Assembly (NCBI RefSeq): GCF_051020765.1
Contig: NW_027469187.1
Location: 372,001 to 436,000, forward strand
From: Lasioglossum baleicum
Lineage: Eukaryota > Arthropoda > Insecta > Hymenoptera > Halictidae
Direction: 5' to 3'
DNA length: 64,000 bases
The position numbers and the translations under genes were made by a program. The notes under the pieces are model-generated. The model did no database searches. It saw only the letters and a program-made list of their open reading frames with translations, and had not been told where the DNA came from. Shown here piece by piece: positions 27,225 through 38,923 of this stretch (the first letter of the stretch is position 1; each line of letters begins with the position of its first letter).

Positions 27225-27260
27225 ACCGAAGTTAATGTGATTCCGAAAGTCAATTCGGGT
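27225..27260 (+). repeat. Half-unit junction in family 1 (alpha to beta switch)
   Basis: An alpha head (GAGTCAAACTTTTACCGAAG) runs into a beta segment (TTAATGTGATTCCGAAAGTC). The flanking AGTCAATA-type landmarks near 27063 and 27562 are about 500 bp apart, close to 1.5 units. This is another product of exchange between the two halves. Confidence 0.6.
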
Positions 27261-29040
27261 ATTCCGGGTGTAAATCGGCGGAGCAGTTATGGCCCCAGGC
27301 ACCTTAATTGAGGGATTGAATATTAAAGTAGAGCACAATCCGTTTGAGATCATTGCCAATTTGGGTAAAGTCCAACTTGACTTTTCCGATCGCCTTACCT
27401 TCGGAGAAGCAAGATCGCTGTTTCGAGAATATAACTTCGTGTTCAGAGAAAGAAAGTTGTATTCATTTCAGTGACGAGCACCTTAACTTCATGTACGAAT
27501 TAGAATATCATGGGACACACCGCTCGAGAACGTTGCAACCTCCTATCAGGGATCAACGGCTAAGTGAATAGCTTTACGTGCCCGGAGATTCCGAGAGTCA
27601 AACTAGGTATTCCGAGAGTAAATCGGCTGACCAGAATTGGCAATAGACACCTCCATTCCGGGCATGAATATTAAAGTAGAACGTCAATCCGTCGGAGAAC
27701 ATTATCAATTGGAATAGTGTCACTCTTTTTACTGAATACGATACCTTCTTAGAACATAACACGCCTTTGCGAGAGTCATACTTAGTGCTCACGGAGAAAA
27801 TTTAGTAGACAGTTTAGCAGACGGACAGCTTTTTCATGTATGAATAGCAAAATTGAGAGTCGAACCGTTGGTGGGCGGTCCAATCTGCATTGAAAGTCAC
27901 ACGTCTATGTCAATAGCTTCACCTATCCCGTGATTGCGAGTATCAGACCTCGTATTCCAGTAGTTAATGCGCTCAACAATATTGGTAATAGACACCTTAA
28001 TTCACGGCATGAATATTAAGATTGAGAGTAAATCCGTCGATGAAAAATACCAATTGGTACAAATTCATTCTTTTTACCCATACCATACATTCGGAGAACA
28101 CTAGCCGTCGTAGTGATTGTCTTGCGACGGGTTCACAGGAACGTATAAGTAGCCATTTTATCAGACGGATACCTTATTTTCATGAAACAGTAGAATATTC
28201 GGGGGTAAAACCGATCGAGGAAGTTGCCATCTTCTGTGAGAAACGAACGACTATGTAAATAGCTTCACATATCCTGTGACTCCGAATGTCAAACCAGATA
28301 TTGCGGGAGAAAATGCGCTGTACGCAATTCGCAAGAGACATTACGATTCACGGTTAGAATATTAAAGTAGAGCGTGAAACAGTTTGAGAACGTTACCTAT
28401 TGGTACAAAGTCAAACATTTTACCGCAGACTTTACCATTCCAGAGCCAAATCCGCTGTATCGAGAGTATAATTTCGTGTTCAGTGAAACAAATACGAACA
28501 CATTTCAGTGACGTGCACCATAATTTCATGTATGACTTAGAAGATCGTCTATCAAACCGTTCGAGAACGTGACCAGGTTCTTGAGAGTCACGCAGCTACG
28601 CCAATAGCTTCACCTTTCCTGCGATTTTGCAAGCCAAACGCAATATTCCGGGAGTTACTGCGCTGCACAGTATTGGCAACAAACAGATTAATTCACGGGT
28701 TGTATATTGAAGCAGAGCGTCAAGCCGTTTGAGAACGATACCAATTGGTATAACGTCATACACTTTATCACATACCTTACCATCCGAGAAACTAACCAGC
28801 TGTATCGAGAGTATAACTTCGGGGATCAGAAACACAAATTAATATACATTTTAGTGGCGGGCACCATAACTTCGTGTAGGAATTAGAAGATCTAGCGTCA
28901 AAACGTACGAAATCGTTACCACCTACTTTCAGAGTCGGACGGCTGAGTCAATAGTTTCACCAAAGGATGCGATTCTGAGAGTCAAACCAGATATCCCTGA
29001 AGTAAAGCCGCTGAGCAGTGTAGGTAATAAACACTTTCAT

Positions 29041-29120
29041 TCACGGTTTGAATATTAAAGTAAAACGTCAAACCGTTTGAGAACGATACAACCCTCTACG
29101 AGAGGCGTACGTATATGTCA
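29041..29120 (+). repeat. Half-unit deletion in family 1 (beta to alpha fusion)
   Basis: The beta sequence AAACCGTTTGAGAACGATAC passes into an alpha tail (AACCCTCTACGAGAGGCG). Landmarks of the GTCAATAG type at about 28945 and 29115 are only about 170 bp apart. The breakpoint sits in the shared core, as at 12300 and 30640. Confidence 0.75.
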
Positions 29121-30589
29121 ATAGCAACACTTATCGTATAATTCCGAGAAACAAACTGGGTATTCCGTGAGTTAATCCGCTTGACAGGATCGGCAACAAA
29201 CACCTTAATTCACTGTTCGAATATTAAACTAGAGCATCAAACCGTTGTATAACATTACATATGAGTATAGAGGCAAACTGTTTACCGAAAGCCTTACTTT
29301 CCGTGCAGCTATCCCGCCGTATCGAAAGTATAACTTCGTGATCATGGAAGAAAATTCATATACACATTAGTGACGGGCACCTTCATTTGATGTACGATTT
29401 AGAATATCGAGGGTCAATCCATTCGAGAACGTTACCACCTCCATTGTGAGTCGAACGGCTAAGTCTATAGCTTTATCTGTGCTGTGATTCAGAGAAACAA
29501 ACCAGGTACTCCGGGAGTCAGCAAACTGTACACGTTTGGCAATGGACAAATTGATTCACGGTACGAGTATTAAGGTACAAAGTCTATTCCTTGTAGAACG
29601 ATACCTATTAGTATACTGTGAAAAGTTTTATCGATGACCTTACCCTCCGAGAACCTAACCCACTGCATCGAGAGTACAACTTCGTGTTCAGAGAACGAAA
29701 ATAGTCTCCATTTCAGTAACGGGCACCTTAACTTCATGTATGAATTAGAGTATGGAGGGTCAAACAGTACGGGAACGTTATCACCTTCTGTGAGTGTCGA
29801 GCGGCTAAGTCAATAGCTTCACATATCCTGTGATTCTGTGAATCATACCAGTCATTCCCGGATTAATCCGCTGAAAACTGTTTCCAATGGATCCCTTAAT
29901 TCACGACATGGATATCAAAGTAGAGAGTTAAACCGTTTGAGAATGTTACCAATTTGTATAACGTCATACACTTCTTCGCATACCTTACCTTCCGAGAACA
30001 CAAGGAGCATATCGTGGGTATAATATCCTGTTCACCGTAGCAAATGGGTATACATTTTAGTGACGGGCACCTTAAATTCATTTATGAATAAGTTCGAGAG
30101 TCAAAGCGTTCGAGAACGTTACCACCATCGTTGAGATTCGTACGGTTAAGTCAGTATCATCACTTACCCTGTGATTCCGAAAGTCAAACCAGATATTTCG
30201 GAGTGAATATTCTGTACAGTATTGGCAATAGACACCGTCATTCACGATTTTAATGTTAAAAAACTGCGTCACGCCGTTTGAGAACACTACCAATTTGTAC
30301 AAAAGTCAAATGCTTTACCGAAAGTCTTACCTTGCGCTATCCTCGCCCGCATCATCGAGAGTGTAACTTCGTATTCAGAAAAAGGCGTTAGTATTCAGAT
30401 TAGTGAGTAGCACATTAATTCCATGCATGAATGAGGAGATCAGGTGTCAAAGCGTTCTAGAACGTTGCCACCGTCCTAGAGAATCGTTCAGATATGTCAA
30501 TAGCTGCACCTATCCTGTGATTCTGAGGGACAGGCCTGGAATTCCTGGAGTCAGTGCGCTGTAGACTATTTTCAATGGACATCTTAATT

Positions 30590-30670
30590 CACGGTTGGGA
30601 TATTAATGTAGACCACTAAACAGTTTGAGAACGTTACCACCCTCTGTGGGAGACTAACGGCTATGTCAAC
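30590..30670 (+). repeat. Half-unit deletion in family 1 (beta to alpha fusion)
   Basis: The sequence AAACAGTTTGAGAACGTTAC (beta) is followed by CACCCTCTGTGGGAGAC (alpha tail). Landmarks at 30493 and 30663 are 170 bp apart instead of 346. The three fusions at 12300, 29080 and 30640 share the form ACCCTCT just after the core, so they may be copies of one event or repeats of the same exchange. Confidence 0.78.
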
Positions 30671-33600
30671 AGCTTCACCGATCCTGCGATTCTCAGAGCA
30701 ATTGCAGGTATCTCAGAAGTAACACGACTGAACACTATTGGCAATGGATCCCTTAATTCACAGTTTGAGTATTAGAGTTGAGCGTAAAACCGTTTGAGAG
30801 CGTTACAAATTGGCATAACGACATACTATATACCTGATTCCTTTCTTGCAGAGATTATAATCCGCTGTGTCGAGGGTATAGCTTCGTGTTCAGCGAAACA
30901 TATTAGTACACATTTTAGTGAAGCGCAACTTAATATCATGTATGAATTAGATGATCGAAGGTCAATCCGATTGAGATCGTTACGACCTTCTGTGAGAGCG
31001 AACGACTAAGTCAATAGTTTTCAACTATTCCGTGATTCGGAGAATTAAACCGTGCATTCCGGGATTAAGTCCGCTGAAGAGAATTGGCAATAGACATCAT
31101 AATTAACGGTTTGAATATTAAAGCAGACCGCCACACAGATATGGATTACCTACAGGTATAGGGTCGAACTCTTTTCAGATAGACTTACCATCGGAGAATC
31201 TGACCTGCCGTTTCGGGAGTATAAAGTCGTGTTTAGAGAAACACATTGATATACATTTCAGTAATGGCACCGTAAATTCATGTGTGAATTAGAATATCGA
31301 TGTCCAAACCGTTCGGGAACGTTACTACATTCTTTGAGATTCGAACGGCTAAGTTTATTGCTTCACCTATCCTGCGATTCCGAGAGTGAAATCAGGTAAT
31401 CCGGGAGTAAGTCCGCTGATGTTTATTGGCAACAGCCACATTAACACACGGTATGAATATTATTGTAGAGCGTCAAACCGACGGAACAAATTATGAATGC
31501 CCATAATGTAATTCCTGTTACCGAATACCATACCTTCCAAGTACCTAACCCGCTATACCGAGTCTCCTGCTTAATGTGCACGGAAACTAATCAGTAGACC
31601 TTTCAGAGGACGAACACCACATATTTGTGTTTGAATATCCACATCTGTAGTCAAGTCGTTCGCTGTCACGTTGAGCAGTATTGGCAATAGATACATTAAT
31701 TCTAGGTATGAATATTGAAGTAGAGCGTCAAACCGTTTGAGAACGATACCAGCTGATATAAAGTCAATCGTTTTACCAATGACCATACCTACCGAGAGCC
31801 TTATCTGCTGCAGCGAATGGGTTGCTTAGTGTAACCGGAGACAAACAAGTATACATTGTAACGACTGGATCATTAGTTTCATGTATGGACGAGAATATCG
31901 TGATGCAAACCGTTCCAGAATGTTTCCACCTTCTTTGAGAACGGCATAACTAAGAAATAGCTAGTGATTCGGAGGGTCACACCAGGCATGTCAAGTGTAA
32001 ATCCGCTGTATACTGTTGGCGATGAATACCTTCATTCGTCTTTGGAATATTAAAGTTGGCCGTGGAACCATTTGATATCGGTACCCATTGATATAGAGTC
32101 AAATTCTTACCTATGGCCTTACCATTAGAAAGCCTGACGCCAATTATCGAGAGTATAATTTCGTGATCAGAGAAGCAAAGTAGTTTACGTTTTATTGACA
32201 AGTACCTTAATTTCACGTATGAATAAGAAGGTCGATATTAATACATTCCATAACGTTAACACTTTTTTGAAGAATCGCATAGCTACAGCAATACCAGTAA
32301 ATCCGCGGAACAGTATTGTCATTAGAAACCTCATTTCAGGGTTTGAATATTAAAGCAGACCGTCAAGCCATGGCGGAACGTTACCTATTGGTATAGAGTT
32401 AAACACTTTGCAGATGGCCTTACCTTCGTAGAAGGTAACCTGCCGCTTCGAGAGTATACTTTCGCGTTCAGTGAAGCAAACTAGTACATATTTTAGTTAC
32501 GGGTACCTTAATTTCACTTTGGATAAGAAGATCGATGGTATATCCGTTCAATAGCATGGCCACACTCTTTGACAGTCGCACAGCTAAATCACTAGCCTCA
32601 TTTGCCCCGTGATTCTGAGCTAAGACCAGGTATTCCTGGAGGAAATACGCAGAGGAGTATTGGTAATACCCACCTTATTTCTCGGTTTGATTGTTAAAGT
32701 AGAGCGTCAAAACGTCTAAGAGCGATACCAGACATAATAATGTCAAACGTTTTATTGAAGTCCATACACACAGAAAGCCTAACCCGCTGTATAGAGAGTA
32801 TTACGTAGCGTTCAGAGAATAAAATTAGTATACCTTTTAGTGATGGGCACCTTAATACCTTCTATGAATTGGAAGATCGACGTTCAAATCGTTCTAGGAC
32901 GATCCCATCTTCTTTAAGAGCCGAACGGCTAAGTCAATAACTTCACATGTCCTGTTATTCTGATAGTCACACCAGGTATTCCGAGAGTCAATCCGCTGAA
33001 CACTAATGGCAATGGACACTATATTTCACCGTTTGAATTTTAATGTACAGAGTCAAACATTTGGAGAGCGATACATATTGGTATAATGTCAAGAGTTGTA
33101 CTGAAAATGTTACCCTCCGAGAACCTAACCCGCCCTATAGTGAGTATAACTTCGTGCTCAGAGATACCAACTGGATTACATTGTATTGACAGGCACCATA
33201 ATTTCATGTATGAATGAGATGTTCGGGTGGAGACCCGTTCCGGAATGTTACCACCTCTTTGTGAAATCGAACATGTAACACAATAGCTTCACCTATACTG
33301 TGGATCCGAGAGGCAAATGTTATACCCGGGGGTAAATACGCTGATGCGTATTGGCAATAGTCACCGTAATTCGCGGTATGAGTATTAAAGCAGGCCGTCA
33401 TGCAGTTGTGGTCAACTAGCCATTGGTGCGGATTCGATCTTTTTACAGAAAGCGCTACCTTCCGAGAACCTATCCCGCTGTATCGAGAGTACAACTTCGT
33501 GATCAGAGAAACACATTAGTGTTCATTTTAGTGACGGCCGTCTCAATTTCATATATGCATTAGATGATCGAGGGCGAACAGTTCGAAAACGACATCACCT

Positions 33601-34825
33601 TCTTTGAATGTCGCACATTTAAGTTAATAGCTGCACCGCTCCTCTGACTCCGAGAGGCAAATCAAGTATTGCAGGAGTACATGCGCTGAACAGTATTGGC
33701 AATAGACACCCTAACTCACGGTATGGATACTAATGTACACAGGCAATCCTCTACAGAACGATAGCAATTGATATAGCGCCATACTCCTTACCGGATACCA
33801 TACCTTCCGAGAACATAGCTCGCTGTATCGCAGGTATATCTTCGTGTTCAGAAATACAAACTAGCATACAGTTTAGTGACGCCCACTGAACTTTATTTAT
33901 GCATAAGAAGGCTGAGTGTCAAACGCTCGAGTACGTATTCACCTTCTTTGAGAGCCAAACGGCGAAGTCAAGAGATTCACACAACCTGTGATTCCTAGAG
34001 CTAAGCCAGATATTCCAAGAGTAATTTCGCTAACCAGAATTGGCAACAGATACCATAATTCACAGTCCGAGTAATAAGATAGAGTGTCAAACCGTCGGCG
34101 AACATTACCAATTCATATTAAGTCATTCATTTTACCGACAGCCTTACCTTCCGAGAACCTGACACGCTGTAGCTAGTGTCTCGCTTGTTCCTCACGGAAA
34201 TAAATTAGTAGACATTTTGGTGGACATTTTTGTGCAAAAATATCAACATCTAGAGTCAAAGCGATCGAGAACGGTACCACTCTCTTTGAGAGTCGATCAG
34301 ATATGTCAATACCTTCACCCATCCAGTGATTCCGAGAGCCACACCAGGTAATCTGAAGGTAAATACGCTTAAGGGTATAGGCAGTGGACACGATAATGCA
34401 CGGTTTGAATATTAAAGTAGGCAGTCTATCCTTCGTAGAACTTTGCATACTGGTATAATGGCAAAAGTTTGACAAAAGTCAGTACCCTCCGCGTACCTAA
34501 GTCCGTACCTAATCCTCGATATCGAGATTATAACTTAGTAATCAGAGACACAAAGTAGCATACATTTTAGAAACGGGTACCTTAATTTCACGTATGAGTT
34601 AGAAGATCAATTGTCTAACCGCTCGGGAACAGAATAGCTTCACCTATCCTGTAATTCCGAGAGTCAACGCCGGTATTTAAATAGCAAATCCGTTGAATAG
34701 TATTGGCAACTGACACCATAATTCTCGGTTTGAATATTATAACAGGCCGTCAAACCGTTGTAGAATGTTAGTTATTGCTATAGAGTGAAACATTTTACCG
34801 ATAGCCCTACCTTCGGAGGAGCTAT

Positions 34826-34836
34826 CCCCCCCCCCC
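34826..34836 (+). repeat. C11 homopolymer inside a family 1 unit
   Basis: Eleven consecutive C replace the usual AACCCGCTGTATCG segment (GGAGCTATC, then the C run, then GTATCGGG). No other G/C homopolymer of this length is seen in the window. It is either a slippage expansion of the CCCGC segment or a sequencing or assembly error. Confidence 0.9.
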
Positions 34837-34929
34837 GTATCGGGAGTATATAATCATGATAATTGCAAGAAATTCAAAATTATTTCTGTGACGGGCATCT
34901 GGAGTTCATGTATGAATTAGAAGACCGAT

Positions 34930-35450
34930 GGCCAAACCGTTCGAGAACGTTATCACCTTCCTTGAATGTCACAGTTCTAAGTCAATAGCTGCACCTATCC
35001 CATGATTCCGAGAGGCAATTCAGGTATTCCAGGCGTAATTGCGCTGAACGGTATAGGTTTGACGGTTGGCGCTTTACTTTTCAATTCAAACCGTGAATTA
35101 AAATGTCTATTGGGAGTACTGTTCCGCTGATTTTCTCCAGGAATACCTGGATTGAATATCCGAATCCCTGGATGGGTGAAACTATTGAGTTGGCAGTTCG
35201 AATCTGATAGAAGGCGGTAACTTTCTCGAATGGTTTGGCGCACGATCTTCTTATTCATAACGAAATAAAGGTCCCCGTCACTGAAATGAATACTAATTTC
35301 TTTCTCTGAATCGAAGTTACACTCTCGATACAGCGTGATATTTTTTGGTGGGTATGGTCTTCGGAATAGCGTCTGACTTTATAGCAATTGGTAACGTTCT
35401 CAATTGGTTTGACACACTATTTTAATATGCAAACCGTGAAATAAGGTGTT
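34930..35450. repeat. Forward-to-reverse inversion junction 2 of family 1
   Basis: Forward satellite ends at about 35055 (GCGCTGAACGGTATAG) and reverse satellite begins with GTTTGACGGTTGGCGC. Both flanks match junction 1 at 13034. Upstream, both have AGTCAATAGCTGCA and CCGAGAGGCAATTCAGGTAT. Downstream, both have GAAGGCGGTAACTTTCTCGA, GGTCCCCGTCACTGAAATGA and GGTGGGTATGGTCTTCGG, with corresponding landmarks 212-213 bp apart. The most economical reading is one inversion event copied to two places by duplication, with the centre later trimmed at junction 1. Confidence 0.85.
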
Positions 35451-38400
35451 TATTGTCAATACTGTGCAACGCAGTTACTCCCGGAATATCGCGTTTGACT
35501 CTCACAATCACAGGATAGGTGAAGCTATTGGCGTAGCTGTGCGGCATTCAAGGCTCGTAACGTTCGGGAACGGTTTGACTCTCGATCCAATAATTCATTC
35601 ATGAAACTAAGGTGAACTACAGTAAGATGTATAGCACTTTGTCTCTCTGAACGCGAAGATATACACTCGATGCAGCGGGTCAGCTTCTCGTAAGCTAGTG
35701 CCTTCGGTGGAATGATCGAATCTATACCAATAGGGAGCGTTGCCAACTGTGTGACACTGTACTTTATTACTTATACCGGGAAGTAGTGTTTTTAATTCCT
35801 ATACTGTACAACGGAGTTACTCCCAGAGTACCTGGTTTGACTCTCGAAACCACAGGATACGTGAAACATTTGACTTAGCCGTTCGACGCTCATAGAAGTT
35901 GGTAACATTCTCGAACGGATTGTGTCTTGATTTTGTAATTCATACATGGATCTATGGTGCCCATCACTAAAATGTATACATGAGTGTTTCTCGCGACGCG
36001 AAGTTGTACTCACGATACGGTGGGATAACTTCTAGGAAGGGTAAGAGTTCGGTTACAGGTTTGACGCTATGCGAGCACGTAACGTTCTTCAACGATTTGA
36101 CGACCTGCTTTAGCATTCATACCGTGAAGTAAGGTGTCTATGCAAAATACTTTTCGGCGAATATACTCCTGGAATACATGGTTTGACTCTCGCAATCACT
36201 GGATAGTTGAGGATATTAACTTTGCCGCTCAACCCTGTAAGAAGGGGGTGTCGTTTTGTAACGGTTTGACCCTGGATATTCCAATTCATACACGAAGTAA
36301 TGGTGCCCGTACAATGAAATGAATACTATGTTCTATCTCCGAACACTAACTTATACTCTGGACGAAGCTAGTGACGTTCGCGGAAAATAAGGCCTTCGGA
36401 AAAACGATTGACTTTATACCAATTGGTAACGCTCTCAAACGGTTTGACGGTCTGCTTTAATATTCAAACCGTCGTATATGGTGTCTATTGCCAATACTGT
36501 TCAGTGCACTAACTCCCGGAGCATCTGATCTTGTTCTCGGAGTTGCAGGATAGGTGATGCTATTGACTTAGCCGTTCGACTCTCAAAGAAGGTGGTAACG
36601 TTCTTGAATGGCTTGAACCTCGATGTACTATTTCATACATGAAATTAAAAGTCCCGTCCCTAAAATGTATACCAAACTGTTTCACTGAACAGGAATTTAT
36701 ATCCTCGATAGAGCCGGTGTTGTTCATCGCAAGGGAAGGTCTTCTGTATAAGCTTCAACTCCATAGTCAGTGATAACGTTCTCGAACTGTTTGTCCCTCG
36801 ATCTTCTAAATCCTACATGAAAATAAGGTGCGCGTCACTATGATGTATAATAATTTGTTTCTCTGAACGCGAAGCTATACTTTCGATACAGCGGGCAAGG
36901 CTTTCGGAGTGTAATAGCTTCAGTAAAAAGCATGACTTTATACCAATTGGTAACACTCTCAAAAGGTTTGACGCTCTACTTTAATACTCATTCCGCGATT
37001 TGAGGCGTCTATTGGCAATAATGTTCAGTGGATTTACTACCGAAATTCCAGATTTGAATCTCGGAATCACAACTATAGTTGATGTTATTGATTCAGCCGT
37101 TCGAATCTCAAAGAAGGTGGTAATTATCTCGTACGGATTGACTCTCGATTTTCTAATTCATATATCAAAATAAGGTATGCCTCTGCTATAATGTCTACTA
37201 CTTTGGTTCCGCGAGCACTGAGCATGACACTCGCTAAGGCGCATTATGTTCTAGGAAGGTATTATCTTCAGCAAAACAAATGACACTATGCAAATTGATA
37301 ATGTTCTCCGACGGATTGACCTTCAACTTTAATATTTGTACCCTGAATGAAGGTGTCTATTGCCAATACTGAACAGCGGATTTACACCCGGAATACGAGG
37401 CTTGACTCTCGGAATCGGAACAATTGGTGAAGATATTGACGCAGTCGTTCGTCTCTCACAGGAGGTGGCAACGTTCTCGAGCGGTCTGAATCTCGACCTT
37501 CTAATTCATACATGAAATTAAGGTGCGCTTCACTAAAATGTATTGTAATTCCTTTCTCTGCACTCGAAGTTACACTCTCGATGCAGCAGGTTATATTCCT
37601 GATGGGTAAGGTCTACTGTAAATCTGTTGACATTATACCAAGGCGTAACGTGCATCCACGATTTGTCTGTGTATCTTAATATTTACACAGTGAAATATGG
37701 TGTCTAATGGCCATGCTAAACAGCAGATTGACTCGCGGAATACCTCACTTAGCTCTCTTAATCACAGGATAGCCGCTGTTCACATAGCCGTTCAATTCTC
37801 AATATAGGTGGTAACGATCACAAACTGTTTGACACTCGACCTGCGAACTCACACATGAAACTTAGGGTGCCGTCACTAAGATATATAATACTATGCTTTC
37901 TTGAACACGAAGTTATACTCTCGATACGGCGGGATAGGTCATCGCAGGGTAAGGCTTTCGGTGATAAGTTTTACAGTATTGCAATATGCGTTCTGCAATG
38001 CCTATCTCTGACCCTTCATACTTATATTGTGAAATATAGTGTCTAATTCCAATAATGTACTGCGGGATAAGTCGCGGAATACGTGGCCTGTCTCTAGGAA
38101 TCGCAGGATACGTGAAGCTATAGGCGTATCTGAGCGGCTTTCAAAGAAGTTGGGTACGTTCTAGAACGGTTTGACACTCGGTCTTCTGCGCCATTCATGT
38201 AATTAAAGCGCCCATCGCTAAAATGTATACTAATGTGTTTCTCTGAACAGGAAGCTATTCTCTAGATATAGCGGGTTAGATTATTGGAAGATAAGGCCTT
38301 CGATAAAGAAGAATAGTTCATTCCCTTATGTAACGATATAGAACAGTTGGACACTCTAGATTAATATTCAAACCGCGAATTGAGATGACAAGTACCAATA

Positions 38401-38728
38401 CTGTTCAACGAATTAACTCGAGGAATACCAGGCTTGACTCTCGAAATCACAACTACATGCAAAGTTACTGACACAGCCGTTCGACTCTCAAAGAAGGTGG
38501 TAACGATCTAGAACGGATTGACTCTCAATCCTTCAATTCATATTTGAAAATTTGGTGTGCTTCAGATATAATATCAACTCACTTGTTTCCGTGAGCACTA
38601 AGCACGACACAGGCTACAGCGTGTTAGGTTCTAGTGAGGGAATGTTTTCCATAATAAGAATGACGCTATGCCAATTGGTAATATTCTCCGACGGTTTGAC
38701 CTTCTACTTTAATATTCATAGCGTGAAT
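35056..38728 (-). repeat. Family 1 satellite, reverse array 2
   Basis: About 10-11 units in reverse orientation, ending abruptly in the GCGTGAAT segment at 38721-38728. One half-unit junction lies near 36775: AGTGATAACGTTCTC runs directly into GAACTGTTTGTCCCTCG, and the flanking landmarks at 36563 and 37088 are about 525 bp (1.5 units) apart. Copies here are as diverged as elsewhere in family 1. Confidence 0.93.
36765..36805 (-). repeat. Half-unit junction in reverse array 2
   Basis: The reverse-complement beta core GATAACGTTCTC is fused to the alpha tail GAACTGTTTGTCCCTCGATC. The exchange point is again the GAACGTTA core, as in the forward-array cases. Confidence 0.65.
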
Positions 38729-38768
38729 ACACATATATATAAAAATATACATATATATTTTTTTTTTT
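38729..38768. repeat. A/T-rich linker between the two satellite families
   Basis: A 40-base stretch of pure or nearly pure A/T: ACATATATATAAAAATATAC at about 38731-38750, then ATATATA and a T11 run at 38758-38768. AAAAATATA and TATATTTTT form short inverted arms. It matches neither satellite consensus. Family 1 stops in mid-unit on the left, and family 2 begins on the right with a short-form monomer (CTACTGTTGACAAATTTTAT). No target-site duplication or mobile element is visible. Confidence 0.85.
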
Positions 38769-38923
38769 CTACTGTTGACAAATTTTATTTTGCAATATCT
38801 GTTCTACTGATATAATCGACTAGTATTGTGGTGAGCGAATTTTATTGAATATATACTATGAAAACATGTTGTATTGATATTTTCTACTGTTGGAAAATTA
38901 TATTGTGTAAAATTTGATCTATT
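38769..38923 (+). repeat. Edge monomers of family 2 outside the HOR
   Basis: Two to three diverged monomers, including a short form, lie between the linker and the first HOR copy. They do not match the sequence that precedes the corresponding point in the other HOR copies (44892, 50525, 56666), so the HOR begins at about 38924. Confidence 0.75.

Larger units (their letters stand above)
17991..35055 (+). repeat. Family 1 satellite, forward array 2
   Basis: About 49 units of the ~346-bp dimer in forward orientation. Landmarks are as in forward array 1. Internal lesions are common: about 95 bp missing near 22317 (CCGAAGACCTAACC followed by TTAATTTCATG), a rearranged unit at about 24850-24900, a short deletion near 24685, a larger one near 31660-31680, one near 32290, and a loss of about 30 bp near 34630. 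Between 22 and 32 kb many copies sit close to the consensus. No inserted mobile element is visible. A run of C at 34826-34836 is the only strong low-complexity departure. Confidence 0.94.

Noticed and set aside
1..38728. CENP-B box in family 1
   Set aside because: No copy I examined fits the spacing of TTCG and CGGG in the essential bases. The GACGGG segment lacks the upstream TTCG and central A at the right distance.
38731..38768. Transposon terminus or telomere at the satellite border
   Set aside because: No terminal inverted repeat, target-site duplication, poly-A-tailed element body or telomeric hexamer/pentamer repeat is visible. The A/T run alone does not support either.
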